Below, piece by piece: positions 8,104 to 17,154 of a stretch of DNA of 64,000 nucleotides. The position numbers and the translations under genes are program-made. The stretch is from Flavobacterium sp. 140616W15. Lineage in GTDB: Bacteria; Bacteroidota; Bacteroidia; Flavobacteriales; Flavobacteriaceae. The notes beneath the pieces are model-generated. The model made no database searches. It was not told the DNA's origin and saw only the letters and a list, made by a program, of their open reading frames with translations. The stretch lies in contig NZ_CP033068.1 in the NCBI RefSeq assembly GCF_003668995.1, forward strand, positions 930,001-994,000. Reading direction: 5' to 3'. How positions within the stretch are numbered: position 1 is the first letter of the stretch; the number at the start of each line of letters is the position of its first letter.

Positions 8104-9387
8104 TCATTGTCTCACGAAAGGAGCAAGTAGTTGGCTTGAAACTTCTCCAAAACCGATACGAACTTCATTGCTTTCGCAATATCCTCTCATAATTACAGTA
8201 TCATTATCTTCTATAAATTTACGTTCGCTGCCATCGTTTAGCTTTAAAGGGTTTTTTCCGCCCCAAGTTAATTCTAGCATAGATCCATAACTGTCAGGAG
8301 TAGGTCCAGATATTGTTCCAGAACCCATCATGTCACCAGAGTTAACACGGCAACCATTAGAGGTATGATGTGCTAATTGTTGGCTCATTGACCAGTACAT
8401 ATGTTTAAAATTCGATCTAGATATTACAGTTTCTTCTTTGTCTAATGGTTTAAGAGAAACTTCTAAATTGATATCAAAAGCTTTTTTTCCTTTGGTTTGT
8501 AAATAAGGAAGCGGAGCAGGGTCTTGTTTAGGTCCTTTGGTTCTAAATGGCTCTAAAGCATCCATGGTAACAATCCATGGAGAGATAGAAGAAGCAAAGT
8601 TTTTTGCTAAGAACGGGCCTAGAGGCACATATTCCCATTTTTGAATATCACGAGCACTCCAGTCATTTAATAAAACCATTCCAAAAATGTAATCTTCGGC
8701 TTCATAAGCAGGAATAGGTTCTCCCATTATGTTAGCATCGGTTGTAATAAATGCAGTTTCCAATTCAAAATCAATAGATCTTGATGGACCAAAAACAGGA
8801 GAGTTTTCACCATGAGGAAGCGTTTGCCCCATTGGTCTGTGTACAGGAATTCCAGAAGGAATAATTGTAGAACTTCTTCCGTGGTATCCTACTGGAATGT
8901 GTAACCAGTTTGGTAATAATGCATTTTCTGGATCACGAAACATTTTACCTACATTAGTAGCATGCTCTCTACTTGAGTAAAAATCGGTATAATCACCAAT
9001 TAAAACAGGCAATTGCATTTCGACATCATCAATTTTAAAAATGACAATATCTCTATCTTTTGTAGAATCTCTTAATTGTGGATTATTAATGTCAAATATA
9101 TCGGCAATACGGTTTCTAACCAATCGCCAAGTCTTTTTTCCATCAGAAATGAAGTCGTTTAGCGTGTCTTGCATAAACATATCATCAGTTAAATCAATTC
9201 CTGAGAAATAACTTAATTGTTGCAAAGCACCTAAATCTATGGCATAGTCGCCAATTCTTGTTCCAACCGTTACTATATTTTCTTTGGTAAGAAAAACACC
9301 GAAGGGAATGTTTTGAATAGGGAAATCGCTATTCTCTGGTACATCTAACCATGATTTTCGTTTAGTATCGTTGGCTGTTATCGGCAT
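8104..9387 (-). CDS. fahA: Fumarylacetoacetase
   Basis: The 427-residue enzyme cleaves fumarylacetoacetate to fumarate and acetoacetate, the last step of tyrosine/homogentisate breakdown. Known catalytic and metal residues of mammalian FAH fall at a constant offset of nine: Asp135 and His142 (DFYSSREHATNVG), Glu208 and Glu210 (SIDFELETAF), and Asp242 (LLNDWSARDIQKWEY). The N-terminal beta domain (about 15-125) is present, so this is the long eukaryote-like FAH common in Bacteroidota. It is cytosolic and stands alone; no other tyrosine-degradation gene is in the window. Confidence 0.96.
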   Translation of the reverse strand: MPITANDTKRKSWLDVPENSDFPIQNIPFGVFLTKENIVTVGTRIGDYAIDLGALQQLSYFSGIDLTDDMFMQDTLNDFISDGKKTWRLVRNRIADIFDINNPQLRDSTKDRDIVIFKIDDVEMQLPVLIGDYTDFYSSREHATNVGKMFRDPENALLPNWLHIPVGYHGRSSTIIPSGIPVHRPMGQTLPHGENSPVFGPSRSIDFELETAFITTDANIMGEPIPAYEAEDYIFGMVLLNDWSARDIQKWEYVPLGPFLAKNFASSISPWIVTMDALEPFRTKGPKQDPAPLPYLQTKGKKAFDINLEVSLKPLDKEETVISRSNFKHMYWSMSQQLAHHTSNGCRVNSGDMMGSGTISGPTPDSYGSMLELTWGGKNPLKLNDGSERKFIEDNDTVIMRGYCESNEVRIGFGEVSSQLLAPFVRQ

Positions 9388-9443
9388 GTGAATGTTAATT
9401 ATTTGTTGAAAAATTCTATGTCAAATATATCATAATCTAACAG

Positions 9444-9470
9444 TTTGACAAACGTTTTTTTGTATTTTTG
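9444..9470 (+). promoter_or_regulatory. Candidate promoter of glyA
   Basis: TTTG at 9444-9447 and TATTTTTG at 9463-9470 are separated by 15 bases, slightly short of the usual spacing. The -7 box lies 25 bases before the glyA ATG. Confidence 0.5.
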
Positions 9471-9495
9471 CATCAAATTAACGAAAAACTAAAAA

Positions 9496-10770
9496 ATGCA
9501 ACGCGACGAACAAATTTTTGATCTTATTCTTGAAGAACAAGACAGACAAATTCACGGATTAGAACTAATCGCTTCAGAAAATTTTGTAAGTGATGAGGTA
9601 ATGGAAGCAGCTGGTTCTGTTTTAACTAATAAATATGCAGAAGGTTATCCAGGTAAAAGATACTACGGAGGTTGTGAAGTAGTTGATGTAATTGAGCAAA
9701 TTGCTATCGATAGAGCCAAAGAATTATTTGGTGCTACGTATGCAAACGTACAACCACATTCAGGATCACAAGCAAATACAGCAGTTTATCATGCATGTTT
9801 AAAGCCTGGAGATAAAATCTTAGGATTTGATTTATCTCACGGTGGTCACTTAACACACGGGTCTCCAGTAAACTTTTCGGGACGTTTATATACACCTGTT
9901 TTTTATGGTGTTGATAAAGAGACAGGGCGTTTAGATTATGATAAAATTCAAGAAATTGCTACAAAAGAGCAACCAAAATTAATCATTGCAGGAGCTTCGG
10001 CTTATTCTCGTGATATGGATTTTGAGCGTTTTAGAGTAATTGCAGATAGCGTAGGAGCAATTTTATTTGCTGATATCTCGCATCCTGCTGGACTTATCGC
10101 TAAAGGATTAATGAATGACCCAATTCCTCATTGTCATATCGTTTCTACAACAACGCATAAAACATTGCGTGGACCACGTGGAGGATTGATCTTGATGGGT
10201 AAAGATTTTGAAAATCCACTAGGATTAACAAATCCAAAAGGAGAAATCAGAATGATGTCTGCATTATTAGACTTAGCTGTGTTCCCTGGTAATCAAGGAG
10301 GACCTTTAATGCACATCATTGCTGCAAAAGCGGTTGCTTTTGGAGAAGCATTACAAGATGAGTTCTTTACTTATGCAATGCAATTAAGAAGTAATGCAAG
10401 TGCAATGGCAGAAGCTTTTGTGAAAAGAGGATACGATATTATTTCTGGAGGAACAGACAATCATATGATGTTAATCGATCTTAGAAATAAAGGAATTTCA
10501 GGTAAAGATGCTGAAAATGCATTAGTAAAAGCTGAAATTACTGTAAATAAAAATATGGTTCCATTTGATGATAAATCACCATTTGTAACTTCAGGTATCC
10601 GTGTAGGAACAGCTGCAATCACCACTCGTGGTTTAGTAGAAGACGATATGGAAACTATTGTTGCTTTAATCGATAGAGTATTAACAAACCACACAAGTGA
10701 AGAAGTTATCGAAGAAGTTGCTAATGAAGTAAATGAAATGATGAGCGAAAGAGCTATCTTCGTTTACTAA
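9496..10770 (+). CDS. glyA: Serine hydroxymethyltransferase
   Basis: This 424-residue PLP enzyme interconverts serine and glycine with transfer of a one-carbon unit to tetrahydrofolate. The PLP lysine is Lys222 in [15 protein letters not shown]. Other family motifs are [11 protein letters not shown] near the start, [25 protein letters not shown] and [12 protein letters not shown]. Length and start are standard. It is transcribed away from the fumarylacetoacetase gene. Cytosolic and essential for one-carbon supply. Confidence 0.98.
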   Translation: MQRDEQIFDLILEEQDRQIHGLELIASENFVSDEVMEAAGSVLTNKYAEGYPGKRYYGGCEVVDVIEQIAIDRAKELFGATYANVQPHSGSQANTAVYHACLKPGDKILGFDLSHGGHLTHGSPVNFSGRLYTPVFYGVDKETGRLDYDKIQEIATKEQPKLIIAGASAYSRDMDFERFRVIADSVGAILFADISHPAGLIAKGLMNDPIPHCHIVSTTTHKTLRGPRGGLILMGKDFENPLGLTNPKGEIRMMSALLDLAVFPGNQGGPLMHIIAAKAVAFGEALQDEFFTYAMQLRSNASAMAEAFVKRGYDIISGGTDNHMMLIDLRNKGISGKDAENALVKAEITVNKNMVPFDDKSPFVTSGIRVGTAAITTRGLVEDDMETIVALIDRVLTNHTSEEVIEEVANEVNEMMSERAIFVY

Positions 10771-10814
10771 ATAAAATAAAATTTGAAACTTAATTGTTTC
10801 GAGTTTCAGATTTC

Positions 10815-10869
10815 AAGTTTAAAGTTTTGTGACGCGTAAAAACGTAAAGCAAAACTTTAAACTTTTTTT
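10815..10869 (+). terminator. Long hairpin after glyA
   Basis: A 15-bp perfect inverted repeat (AAGTTTAAAGTTTTG / CAAAACTTTAAACTT) encloses a 20-base loop and ends in a T run. It can act as the glyA terminator. The surrounding 10790-10945 stretch is full of iterated GAAACTT/TTTAAAC words, so it may also be a dispersed repeat. Confidence 0.6.
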
Positions 10870-10959
10870 AGTTCTAGAGAACATCCCGAGGCTGAAAGCT
10901 CGATTGACAAAGGAAACTTTAAACAAAGAAAAGCTGAAACAAAATAAAACATAAAGATT

Positions 10960-11553
10960 ATGGGCGTATTAAGATTACAGTTACCAACTGACCCAAGATG
11001 GGTAAATATTGTAGAGAAAAATATTGAGGAGATATTAACAGATCATGCTTGGTGCGAACAAAAAGCAGCAACAAATGCTATTACGATAATAACCAACAAT
11101 TCAGAGCATCAGGATTTAGTTAAAGATTTATTGGCTTTGGCTAAAGAAGAAATTGACCATTTTGAACAAGTGCACAATATCATTATCAAAAGAGGATTGA
11201 AATTAGGACGTGAGCGCAAAGACGATTATGTAAATGAATTGTATTTATATATGAAGAGAAGCAGTGATGGAAGTCGTGTTTCGAGCTTAGTCGAGCGATT
11301 ATTGTTCTCTGCAATGATTGAAGCCAGAAGTTGCGAAAGATTTAAAGTACTTTCGGAAAATATCAATGACGAAGAATTGGCAGTTTTTTACAGAGATTTG
11401 ATGGAAAGTGAAGCAGGACATTATACTACTTTTATCACTTATGCTAGAAAATATGGAGTAGGAATCGATGTAGAGAAACGTTGGAGAGAATGGCTTGCCT
11501 ACGAAGAGTCTATAATTTCTAATTACGGAAAAGGAGAGACAATTCACGGATAA
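10960..11553 (+). CDS. miaE: tRNA-(ms2io6A)-hydroxylase-like di-iron protein
   Basis: The 197-residue ferritin-like protein belongs to the MiaE family, which hydroxylates the isopentenyl group of the modified adenosine at tRNA position 37. Di-iron ligands are visible: Glu33 (WCEQKAA), Glu64-x-x-His67 (EEIDHFEQVH), Glu121 (MIEARSCERF) and Glu151-x-x-His154 (SEAGHYTTF). Length and start fit the family. It lies between glyA and a tandem repeat region. Family is secure; hydroxylase activity on ms2i6A is from homology. Confidence 0.92.
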   Translation: MGVLRLQLPTDPRWVNIVEKNIEEILTDHAWCEQKAATNAITIITNNSEHQDLVKDLLALAKEEIDHFEQVHNIIIKRGLKLGRERKDDYVNELYLYMKRSSDGSRVSSLVERLLFSAMIEARSCERFKVLSENINDEELAVFYRDLMESEAGHYTTFITYARKYGVGIDVEKRWREWLAYEESIISNYGKGETIHG

Positions 11554-11570
11554 GATTAGTTTTCAGTCTT

Positions 11571-11826
11571 CAGTTTTTAGTAGCAGTATTTAATGTCATC
11601 CTGAGCGGAGTCGAAGGATAATTCTAATTAGTATAAAGTCTAAAATAAAAACTAAGGAGTCTAAAATTCTAAGCCAGTTTAAGAAGTCTAAGCAGTTTCA
11701 GTTTTTAGTAACAGTATTTAATGTCATCCTAAGCGGAGTCGAAGGATAATTCCAATTATCATAAAATCTAAAGAATCTAAAATCCTAAGCTAGTCTAAGA
11801 AGTCTAGCAATCTAAAAAGTCTAAAC
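11571..11826. repeat. Two tandem 128-base copies of a dispersed intergenic repeat
   Basis: Copy 1 (11571-11698) and copy 2 (11699-11826) begin with the same CAGTTTTTAGTA word and are nearly identical for the first 75 bases, including GTCATCCTGAGCGGAGTCG and GAAGGATAATTC. Each copy then degenerates into iterated words of the type AGTCTAAAATCTAAG. The second copy ends two bases before the acetyltransferase start codon. Confidence 0.85.
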
Positions 11827-11828
11827 AA

Positions 11829-12326
11829 ATGATTACACTTAAAATAGCATCGGCAATTGATGTACCTGCAATAAGAGAAATTGCATTTAAAACTTGGCCA
11901 AATACTTATGGCGAAATTCTATCTAAAGAACAGCTTGATTATATGCTTGGCAAATTTTATGAGCCATCACTTTTAGAAGAGAATATTCGTAATGGACATA
12001 TTTTTACAATGGCTTATGAGGATGATTTTTGTCTTGGTTATGCGGGGTATCAACATAATTACCAAGATAAGAAGGCTACACGCTTAAACAAACTGTATTT
12101 ACTTCCTGAAGCACAAGGAAAAGGTATGGGGAAAATATTAATTGATGCTGTTGAGGCCGCAGCTAAAGAAAAAGGTTCAGATATCGTTACTTTGAATGTA
12201 AACAGATTTAATAAAGCAGCTTCTTTTTATAAGAAAATGGGCTTCGAAATTGTAGCCGAAGCTGATATTGAGCTCGATCATGGGTACTTAATGGAAGACT
12301 TTATTATGGAAAAGAAAGTAAAATAA
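11829..12326 (+). CDS. GNAT family N-acetyltransferase
   Basis: The 165-residue protein has the GNAT acetyl-CoA fold. The binding signature is KLYLLPEAQGKGMGKIL (Q/RxxGxG/A pattern, about residues 90-106), followed by LNVNRFNKAASFYKKMGFEI, the usual C-terminal motif. The best relatives by memory are uncharacterised GNATs of Bacteroidota; the substrate is unknown. Its start codon directly abuts a tandem repeat, so its promoter must lie within repeat sequence. Confidence 0.88.
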   Translation: MITLKIASAIDVPAIREIAFKTWPNTYGEILSKEQLDYMLGKFYEPSLLEENIRNGHIFTMAYEDDFCLGYAGYQHNYQDKKATRLNKLYLLPEAQGKGMGKILIDAVEAAAKEKGSDIVTLNVNRFNKAASFYKKMGFEIVAEADIELDHGYLMEDFIMEKKVK

Positions 12327-12446
12327 TAACCTACTTTATTTAATTCTTAAATAAGTTAGAATTTTGTTTTAGTAATGCCAAAATTGGGAATGTAGCAGTG
12401 TTTTAAAAAACTTTTTTGTAATATTACTATATAAATCATTTATTGA

Positions 12447-13516
12447 ATGAGAAAAATAAAATACAAAAAAGGCCGTAAACTACAACCTTATTCATTAGAA
12501 TATACAGGTCGGCATAAAGATACTCAGTCAGAAATGCAGCTTTTCGTTTACGATGATTTAGATATCACCGAATATGAAAATTTTAATATATTAGCTTTAA
12601 ATACCTGTATTGATTATACTAAAAATAATTGGCTAAATATTCATGGTTTAAACAATATCGATTTGATTAAATCTATTGGTGAATATTTTGAAGTAGATGG
12701 GTTTATGCTTGCTGATATACTTAATACCTCCAAAAGAACAAAACTACAAGAACAGCAAGAAATTCTTTTCTTTAATATAAAATCACTTTTACCTTCAGAG
12801 GACTCGGATAATATTAGTGTCGAGCAGATTAGTTTTATAATCAAGGATGGTATTTTAATTTCTTTTCAAGAAAAACGAAGTGATTTCTTTACTCATATTC
12901 GTGAGCGTATTAGGCAACACGCAGGAATTGTAAGGACTAAAAAAGTCGATTACTTACTTTATTTATTGTTAGATGCAGTTATGGAAAATTTCTATATCAC
13001 GCTTGAGGATGAAGAAAATAAGGTCGAAGAACTAATTAATATTACTAAGGGCGATACAAATCCTATTATTCTTGAGAAAATAGAAAAACATAGGGATAAT
13101 TTTAATTTCTTAAAACGTTCCATTATTCCACTTCGCGACTCTTTGTATGATATTAAAAGTATAAAAGACGACAATACATTTAATGGAATAGAAAAAGAAA
13201 ACTTTAGTTTTTTGCACGTTTGCATCAAAAAAGTCTTGAGCTTTTAGAACAAATAGAGTCAGATATGAGTTCATTAGAAAGTGCTTCTAATTTTTATTTT
13301 TCGGCACAAAGCCATAAGATGAATGAAATTATGAAAACACTTACTATTATTTCGGCAATATTTATTCCGCTTACTTTTATCGTTGGAGTGTATGGGATGA
13401 ATTTTGAAAACATACCAGAATTGAAATATCAGTATGGATACTATTCTGTTATGATTGGTATGTTTTTGTTGGTGATTGCGTTAATTATTTATTTTAAAAA
13501 AAGAAGATGGTTTTAG
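12447..13516 (+). pseudogene. corA: CorA-type Mg2+/Co2+ transporter with a frameshift
   Basis: The cytoplasmic N-terminal domain reads normally from 12447 until a stop at 13247, and the C-terminal part continues in another frame (…LHQKSLELLEQIESDMSS…) to 13516. That part holds the first transmembrane helix, the signature YGMNFENIPEL and the second helix, ending in KKRRWF. The break lies in the T run at 13208-13213 (six T). One extra T restores a continuous protein of about 356 residues with the expected FARLHQKSLELLEQIE junction. The gene is otherwise intact, so a homopolymer sequencing error is at least as likely as true inactivation. CorA forms a pentameric divalent-cation channel in the inner membrane. 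Confidence 0.88.
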
Positions 13517-13782
13517 GATTAATAGTTGATACGATATTCACTGGTACTTCAGAATATGTATTGAAGTCAAGAGGAAATAGTAGTGGATATAGTTGTCTTT
13601 TATATGACAAAAATCAGTTGTAACAAGGAGGAATTCTTTTAATTTTGCTTTCAAATTAAAGTGATTAATGACTAGGAGACCATTTTGTTTAAGGTTAATT
13701 TTTAGGTTCAATGGTTTAAGTTTTTTTTAATAGATCAACATAGAATTTAAATTACTTTTATAATGTTTTAAAGAATGAATTT
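13517..13782. other. Intergenic region before pta
   Basis: About 265 AT-rich bases without a plausible open frame, repeat or clear promoter box. Confidence 0.4.
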
Positions 13783-15876
13783 ATGAGTAAAGCGGTATAT
13801 ATAGCGACAAGTGAGCAGAATAGTGGAAAATCTATTATCACGTTGGGATTGATGAGTATGTTAATGGGGAAAACTGCCAAAGTAGGGTATTTTAGACCCA
13901 TTATAGAGGATTTTGTCGATGGAGATCGAGACAATCATATAGATACAGTACTAACGCATTTTAATCTTGATATAGCCTTTGAAGATGCCTTTGCAATAAC
14001 CAAAAGCAAATTAATTAAGAAAAAAAATAAAGGTAAGATAGGTGAAGTTCTTGATTTGATTATCGAAAAATACAAACGTCTTGAAGAACGTTTTGATTTT
14101 GTATTGGTTGAAGGAACTAGCTTTACTGGAGAAGGTACTGCGATTGAATTGGATACAAATGTATTAATTGCAAAGAATTTAGGGATTCCTACTATTATTT
14201 TAGGATCAGGAGTTGGTAAAACATTAGATGAGTTAATAGATAATCTTTCACTTGTTTATAATTCATTTAAAATAAAAGATGTTGAGGTATTGGCGGTTAT
14301 TGCTAATAAAGTACAAATTGAGAACATAGAATTGGTGACTTCTGGATTGCAAAAAAGCTTACCTGAAGGAGTCTTGGTAAATGCAATTCCTATCATTTCG
14401 AGTTTGAATCATCCAACGATGCAAGAAATTGTTAATCATCTTGGGGCTAAAGTTTTATTTGGAGAAGCTTATTTAAACAATCAAACCGGGCATTTTAGTG
14501 TTGGGGCAATGCAATTACATAATTATTTGGTGCATTTAGGAGCAAACTCGTTAGTAATTACTCCTGGAGATCGTGCCGATATTATTTTGGGTGCATTGCA
14601 AGCAAATGAATCAGCCAATTATCCTGCAATTTCAGGAATTGTGCTTACAGGAAATATTTTGCCAGAAGAAAGTATTTTAAAATTAATAGAAGGACTGTCT
14701 GCAATCGTTCCAATTATTGCTGTAGAAGAAGGAACATATCATATTACGAATAAAATAGGGGCAATTAAATCGCAAATTTATGCCAATAATAGTCATAAGA
14801 TAGAAACCTCAATTACTACTTTCGAAAAATATGTTGATTTAGATAGTTTGTCTGAAAAATTAATCACTTTTCAAGCAGAAGGGATGACGCCAAAAATGTT
14901 TCAATACAATATGGTTAAACGAGCTAAACAGCATCGTAAACACATTGTCTTGCCAGAAGGGAATGATGATCGGATCATTATGGCAGCTTCAAGATTATTA
15001 GATATGGATGTTGTTGATATTTCTATTATTGGAGATAAAAAACAAATCGAAAATAAAGTGACTGAACTGGGTATTACTTTTGATTTTTCTAAAGTCAATA
15101 TTATTAATCCAGTAGAATCTGACCTTTATGAGGATTATGCAAATACATATTATGAGCTTAGAAAGGCTAAAAATGTTAGTATTACAATGGCAAGAGATTT
15201 AATGGAAGATGTCTCTTATTTTGGTACAATGATGGTGTATAAAGGTGATGCTGATGGTATGGTTTCTGGGGCAGCTCACACAACACAACATACGATATTG
15301 CCAGCGCTTCAGTTCATTAAAACCAAACCTAATTCATCGGTAGTTTCATCTGTGTTTTTTATGTGTTTAGAAGATCGAGTTTCGGTATTTGGAGATTGCG
15401 CTATTAATCCAAACCCTACTGCCGAACAATTGGCAGAAATTGCTATTTCTTCTGCGGAATCTAGTCTTGCTTTTGGGATAGAACCAAAAATAGCAATGCT
15501 TTCTTACTCTTCTGGTTCATCAGGAAAAGGAGATGAAGTTGAAAAAGTAAGAACTGCAACAGAAATTGTTAAACGAAAACGACCTGATTTAAAAATAGAA
15601 GGACCAATTCAGTACGATGCTGCAGTAGATAGAAGTGTTGGAAAAAGTAAAATGCCAGATTCAGAAGTTGCAGGACAAGCAAGTGTACTTATTTTCCCGG
15701 ATTTAAATACCGGAAATAACACTTACAAAGCTGTACAAAGAGAAACAGGAGCATTAGCAATAGGGCCAATGTTACAAGGGTTAAAAAAACCAGTAAATGA
15801 TTTAAGCCGAGGTTGTACCGTAGATGATATTATAAATACAGTTGTAATTACAGCCATTCAAGCACAAGGATTATAA
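13783..15876 (+). CDS. pta: Phosphate acetyltransferase, long form
   Basis: The 697-residue enzyme converts acetyl-CoA and phosphate to acetyl phosphate. It is the long three-part type: an N-terminal P-loop dethiobiotin-synthetase-like domain (about 1-200, ATSEQNSGKSIITLG), a central DRTGG domain (about 215-330, including VITPGDRADIILGA), and the catalytic PTA domain (about 375-690, with GTMMVYKGDADGMVSGAAHTT and LSYSSGSSGKGDEVEKV). Acetate kinase follows after 10 bases, so pta-ackA is an operon for acetate overflow or uptake with ATP formation. Cytosolic. Confidence 0.97.
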   Translation: MSKAVYIATSEQNSGKSIITLGLMSMLMGKTAKVGYFRPIIEDFVDGDRDNHIDTVLTHFNLDIAFEDAFAITKSKLIKKKNKGKIGEVLDLIIEKYKRLEERFDFVLVEGTSFTGEGTAIELDTNVLIAKNLGIPTIILGSGVGKTLDELIDNLSLVYNSFKIKDVEVLAVIANKVQIENIELVTSGLQKSLPEGVLVNAIPIISSLNHPTMQEIVNHLGAKVLFGEAYLNNQTGHFSVGAMQLHNYLVHLGANSLVITPGDRADIILGALQANESANYPAISGIVLTGNILPEESILKLIEGLSAIVPIIAVEEGTYHITNKIGAIKSQIYANNSHKIETSITTFEKYVDLDSLSEKLITFQAEGMTPKMFQYNMVKRAKQHRKHIVLPEGNDDRIIMAASRLLDMDVVDISIIGDKKQIENKVTELGITFDFSKVNIINPVESDLYEDYANTYYELRKAKNVSITMARDLMEDVSYFGTMMVYKGDADGMVSGAAHTTQHTILPALQFIKTKPNSSVVSSVFFMCLEDRVSVFGDCAINPNPTAEQLAEIAISSAESSLAFGIEPKIAMLSYSSGSSGKGDEVEKVRTATEIVKRKRPDLKIEGPIQYDAAVDRSVGKSKMPDSEVAGQASVLIFPDLNTGNNTYKAVQRETGALAIGPMLQGLKKPVNDLSRGCTVDDIINTVVITAIQAQGL

Positions 15877-15886
15877 AAATATACAC

Positions 15887-17071
15887 ATGAAAATATTAAT
15901 ATTAAATTCAGGAAGTTCTTCTATAAAATATCAATTAATGCGAATGCCAGACAACGAAGTAATTTGTTCTGGAATGATAGACAGAATAGGATTAGAGAGT
16001 TCGAATGTAACTTATAAAACGAAAGACGTTTCTTTTGAAGAAACAGCATCGATATTAACACATAAAATTGGATTAGAAAGAGTTGCTAACTTACTCTTAA
16101 ATGATGAAATAGGAGTAATAAAAGCTACTTCAGAGATTGATGCTGTTGGACATCGCATCGTTCATGGGGGTAGTCTTTTTTCGGATACAACAATTATTAC
16201 CGCTGAGGTTAAAAACAAAGTAAAAGAGCTTTCAGAATTAGCTCCGTTACACAATCCAGCACATTATGTTGGGATAAATGTAGCCGAAGAAATTTTTACA
16301 ACTGCAAAACAAGTAGCTGTTTTTGATACTGCTTTTCATCAAACAATTCCTGTAGAAGCATATAAATACGCGATACCCAATTATCTTTTAACAGAAAATA
16401 AAATACGTGTTTATGGTTTTCATGGAACTAGCCACAAATATGTTTCTGAACAAGCAATGGAATGCTTAGAGCATAAATCTAAAATTATCACGATACATCT
16501 CGGAAACGGATGTAGTATGACAGCAATAAAAGATGGAAAAAGTATTGATCATACCATGGGGTTTTCTCCATCAAACGGTTTGATTATGGGTACACGAGCA
16601 GGAGATATAGATCAATCGGTTATCTTTTATATGATGAAAAATCTAAATTATACTCCAGATGAGGTCAATTCGATTTTGTTGAAACAAAGTGGTATGCTTG
16701 GGCTTACGGGTTATAGTGATTTACGTGATATTGAATCAGAAGCAGAAAATGGAAATAAAGAATGTCAATTGGCTTTGGTTATGAATGCCTATAGAATTAA
16801 AAAATATATAGGTTCTTATGCGGCGGCTTTAAATGGTTTAGATGCTATTGTTTTTACCGCAGGAATAGGAGAGAACTCGTCGCATATAAGAAAATTAGTA
16901 TGTACGGATATGGAATATTTTGGAATAGAGCTTGATGATGAAAAAAATCAAATTCGTTCTAAATCAAATCGTGAAATTAATACTGAAGCATCTAAGACTA
17001 AAATTTTGGTAATCCCTACAGATGAAGAGTTTGAAATTGCAAATCAGGTCTATCACTTACTTAAAAATTAA
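15887..17071 (+). CDS. ackA: Acetate kinase
   Basis: The 394-residue ASKHA kinase transfers phosphate between acetyl phosphate and ADP. Visible motifs are LNSGSSSIKY (Asn7), GHRIVHGG (Arg90), VFDTAFHQTIP (Asp147), GFHGTSHKYVS (His179) and the nucleotide loop IHLGNGCSMTAI. Length is standard. It is co-transcribed with pta and ends in a hairpin terminator. Confidence 0.97.
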   Translation: MKILILNSGSSSIKYQLMRMPDNEVICSGMIDRIGLESSNVTYKTKDVSFEETASILTHKIGLERVANLLLNDEIGVIKATSEIDAVGHRIVHGGSLFSDTTIITAEVKNKVKELSELAPLHNPAHYVGINVAEEIFTTAKQVAVFDTAFHQTIPVEAYKYAIPNYLLTENKIRVYGFHGTSHKYVSEQAMECLEHKSKIITIHLGNGCSMTAIKDGKSIDHTMGFSPSNGLIMGTRAGDIDQSVIFYMMKNLNYTPDEVNSILLKQSGMLGLTGYSDLRDIESEAENGNKECQLALVMNAYRIKKYIGSYAAALNGLDAIVFTAGIGENSSHIRKLVCTDMEYFGIELDDEKNQIRSKSNREINTEASKTKILVIPTDEEFEIANQVYHLLKN

Positions 17072-17097
17072 ATAAGGTTAATTGTTTTTATAAAAGG

Positions 17098-17124
17098 AAA
17101 GCTTCTCTATGAGAGGCTTTTTTT
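17098..17124 (+). terminator. Terminator of pta-ackA
   Basis: A 10-bp stem with one wobble (AAAGCTTCTC / GAGAGGCTTT, TAT loop) is followed by seven T. Confidence 0.85.
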
Positions 17125-17154
17125 ATATGAAAAATTGAATAAATGTGATTATAT

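Noticed and set aside
11571..11826. Attachment sites of an integrated element
   Set aside because: The two copies are directly adjacent, with nothing between them and no integrase.
13208..13247. Programmed frameshift in corA
   Set aside because: A T run alone, without a slippery heptamer and stimulatory structure, and the same lesion type in two other genes, make an error or a mutation more likely.
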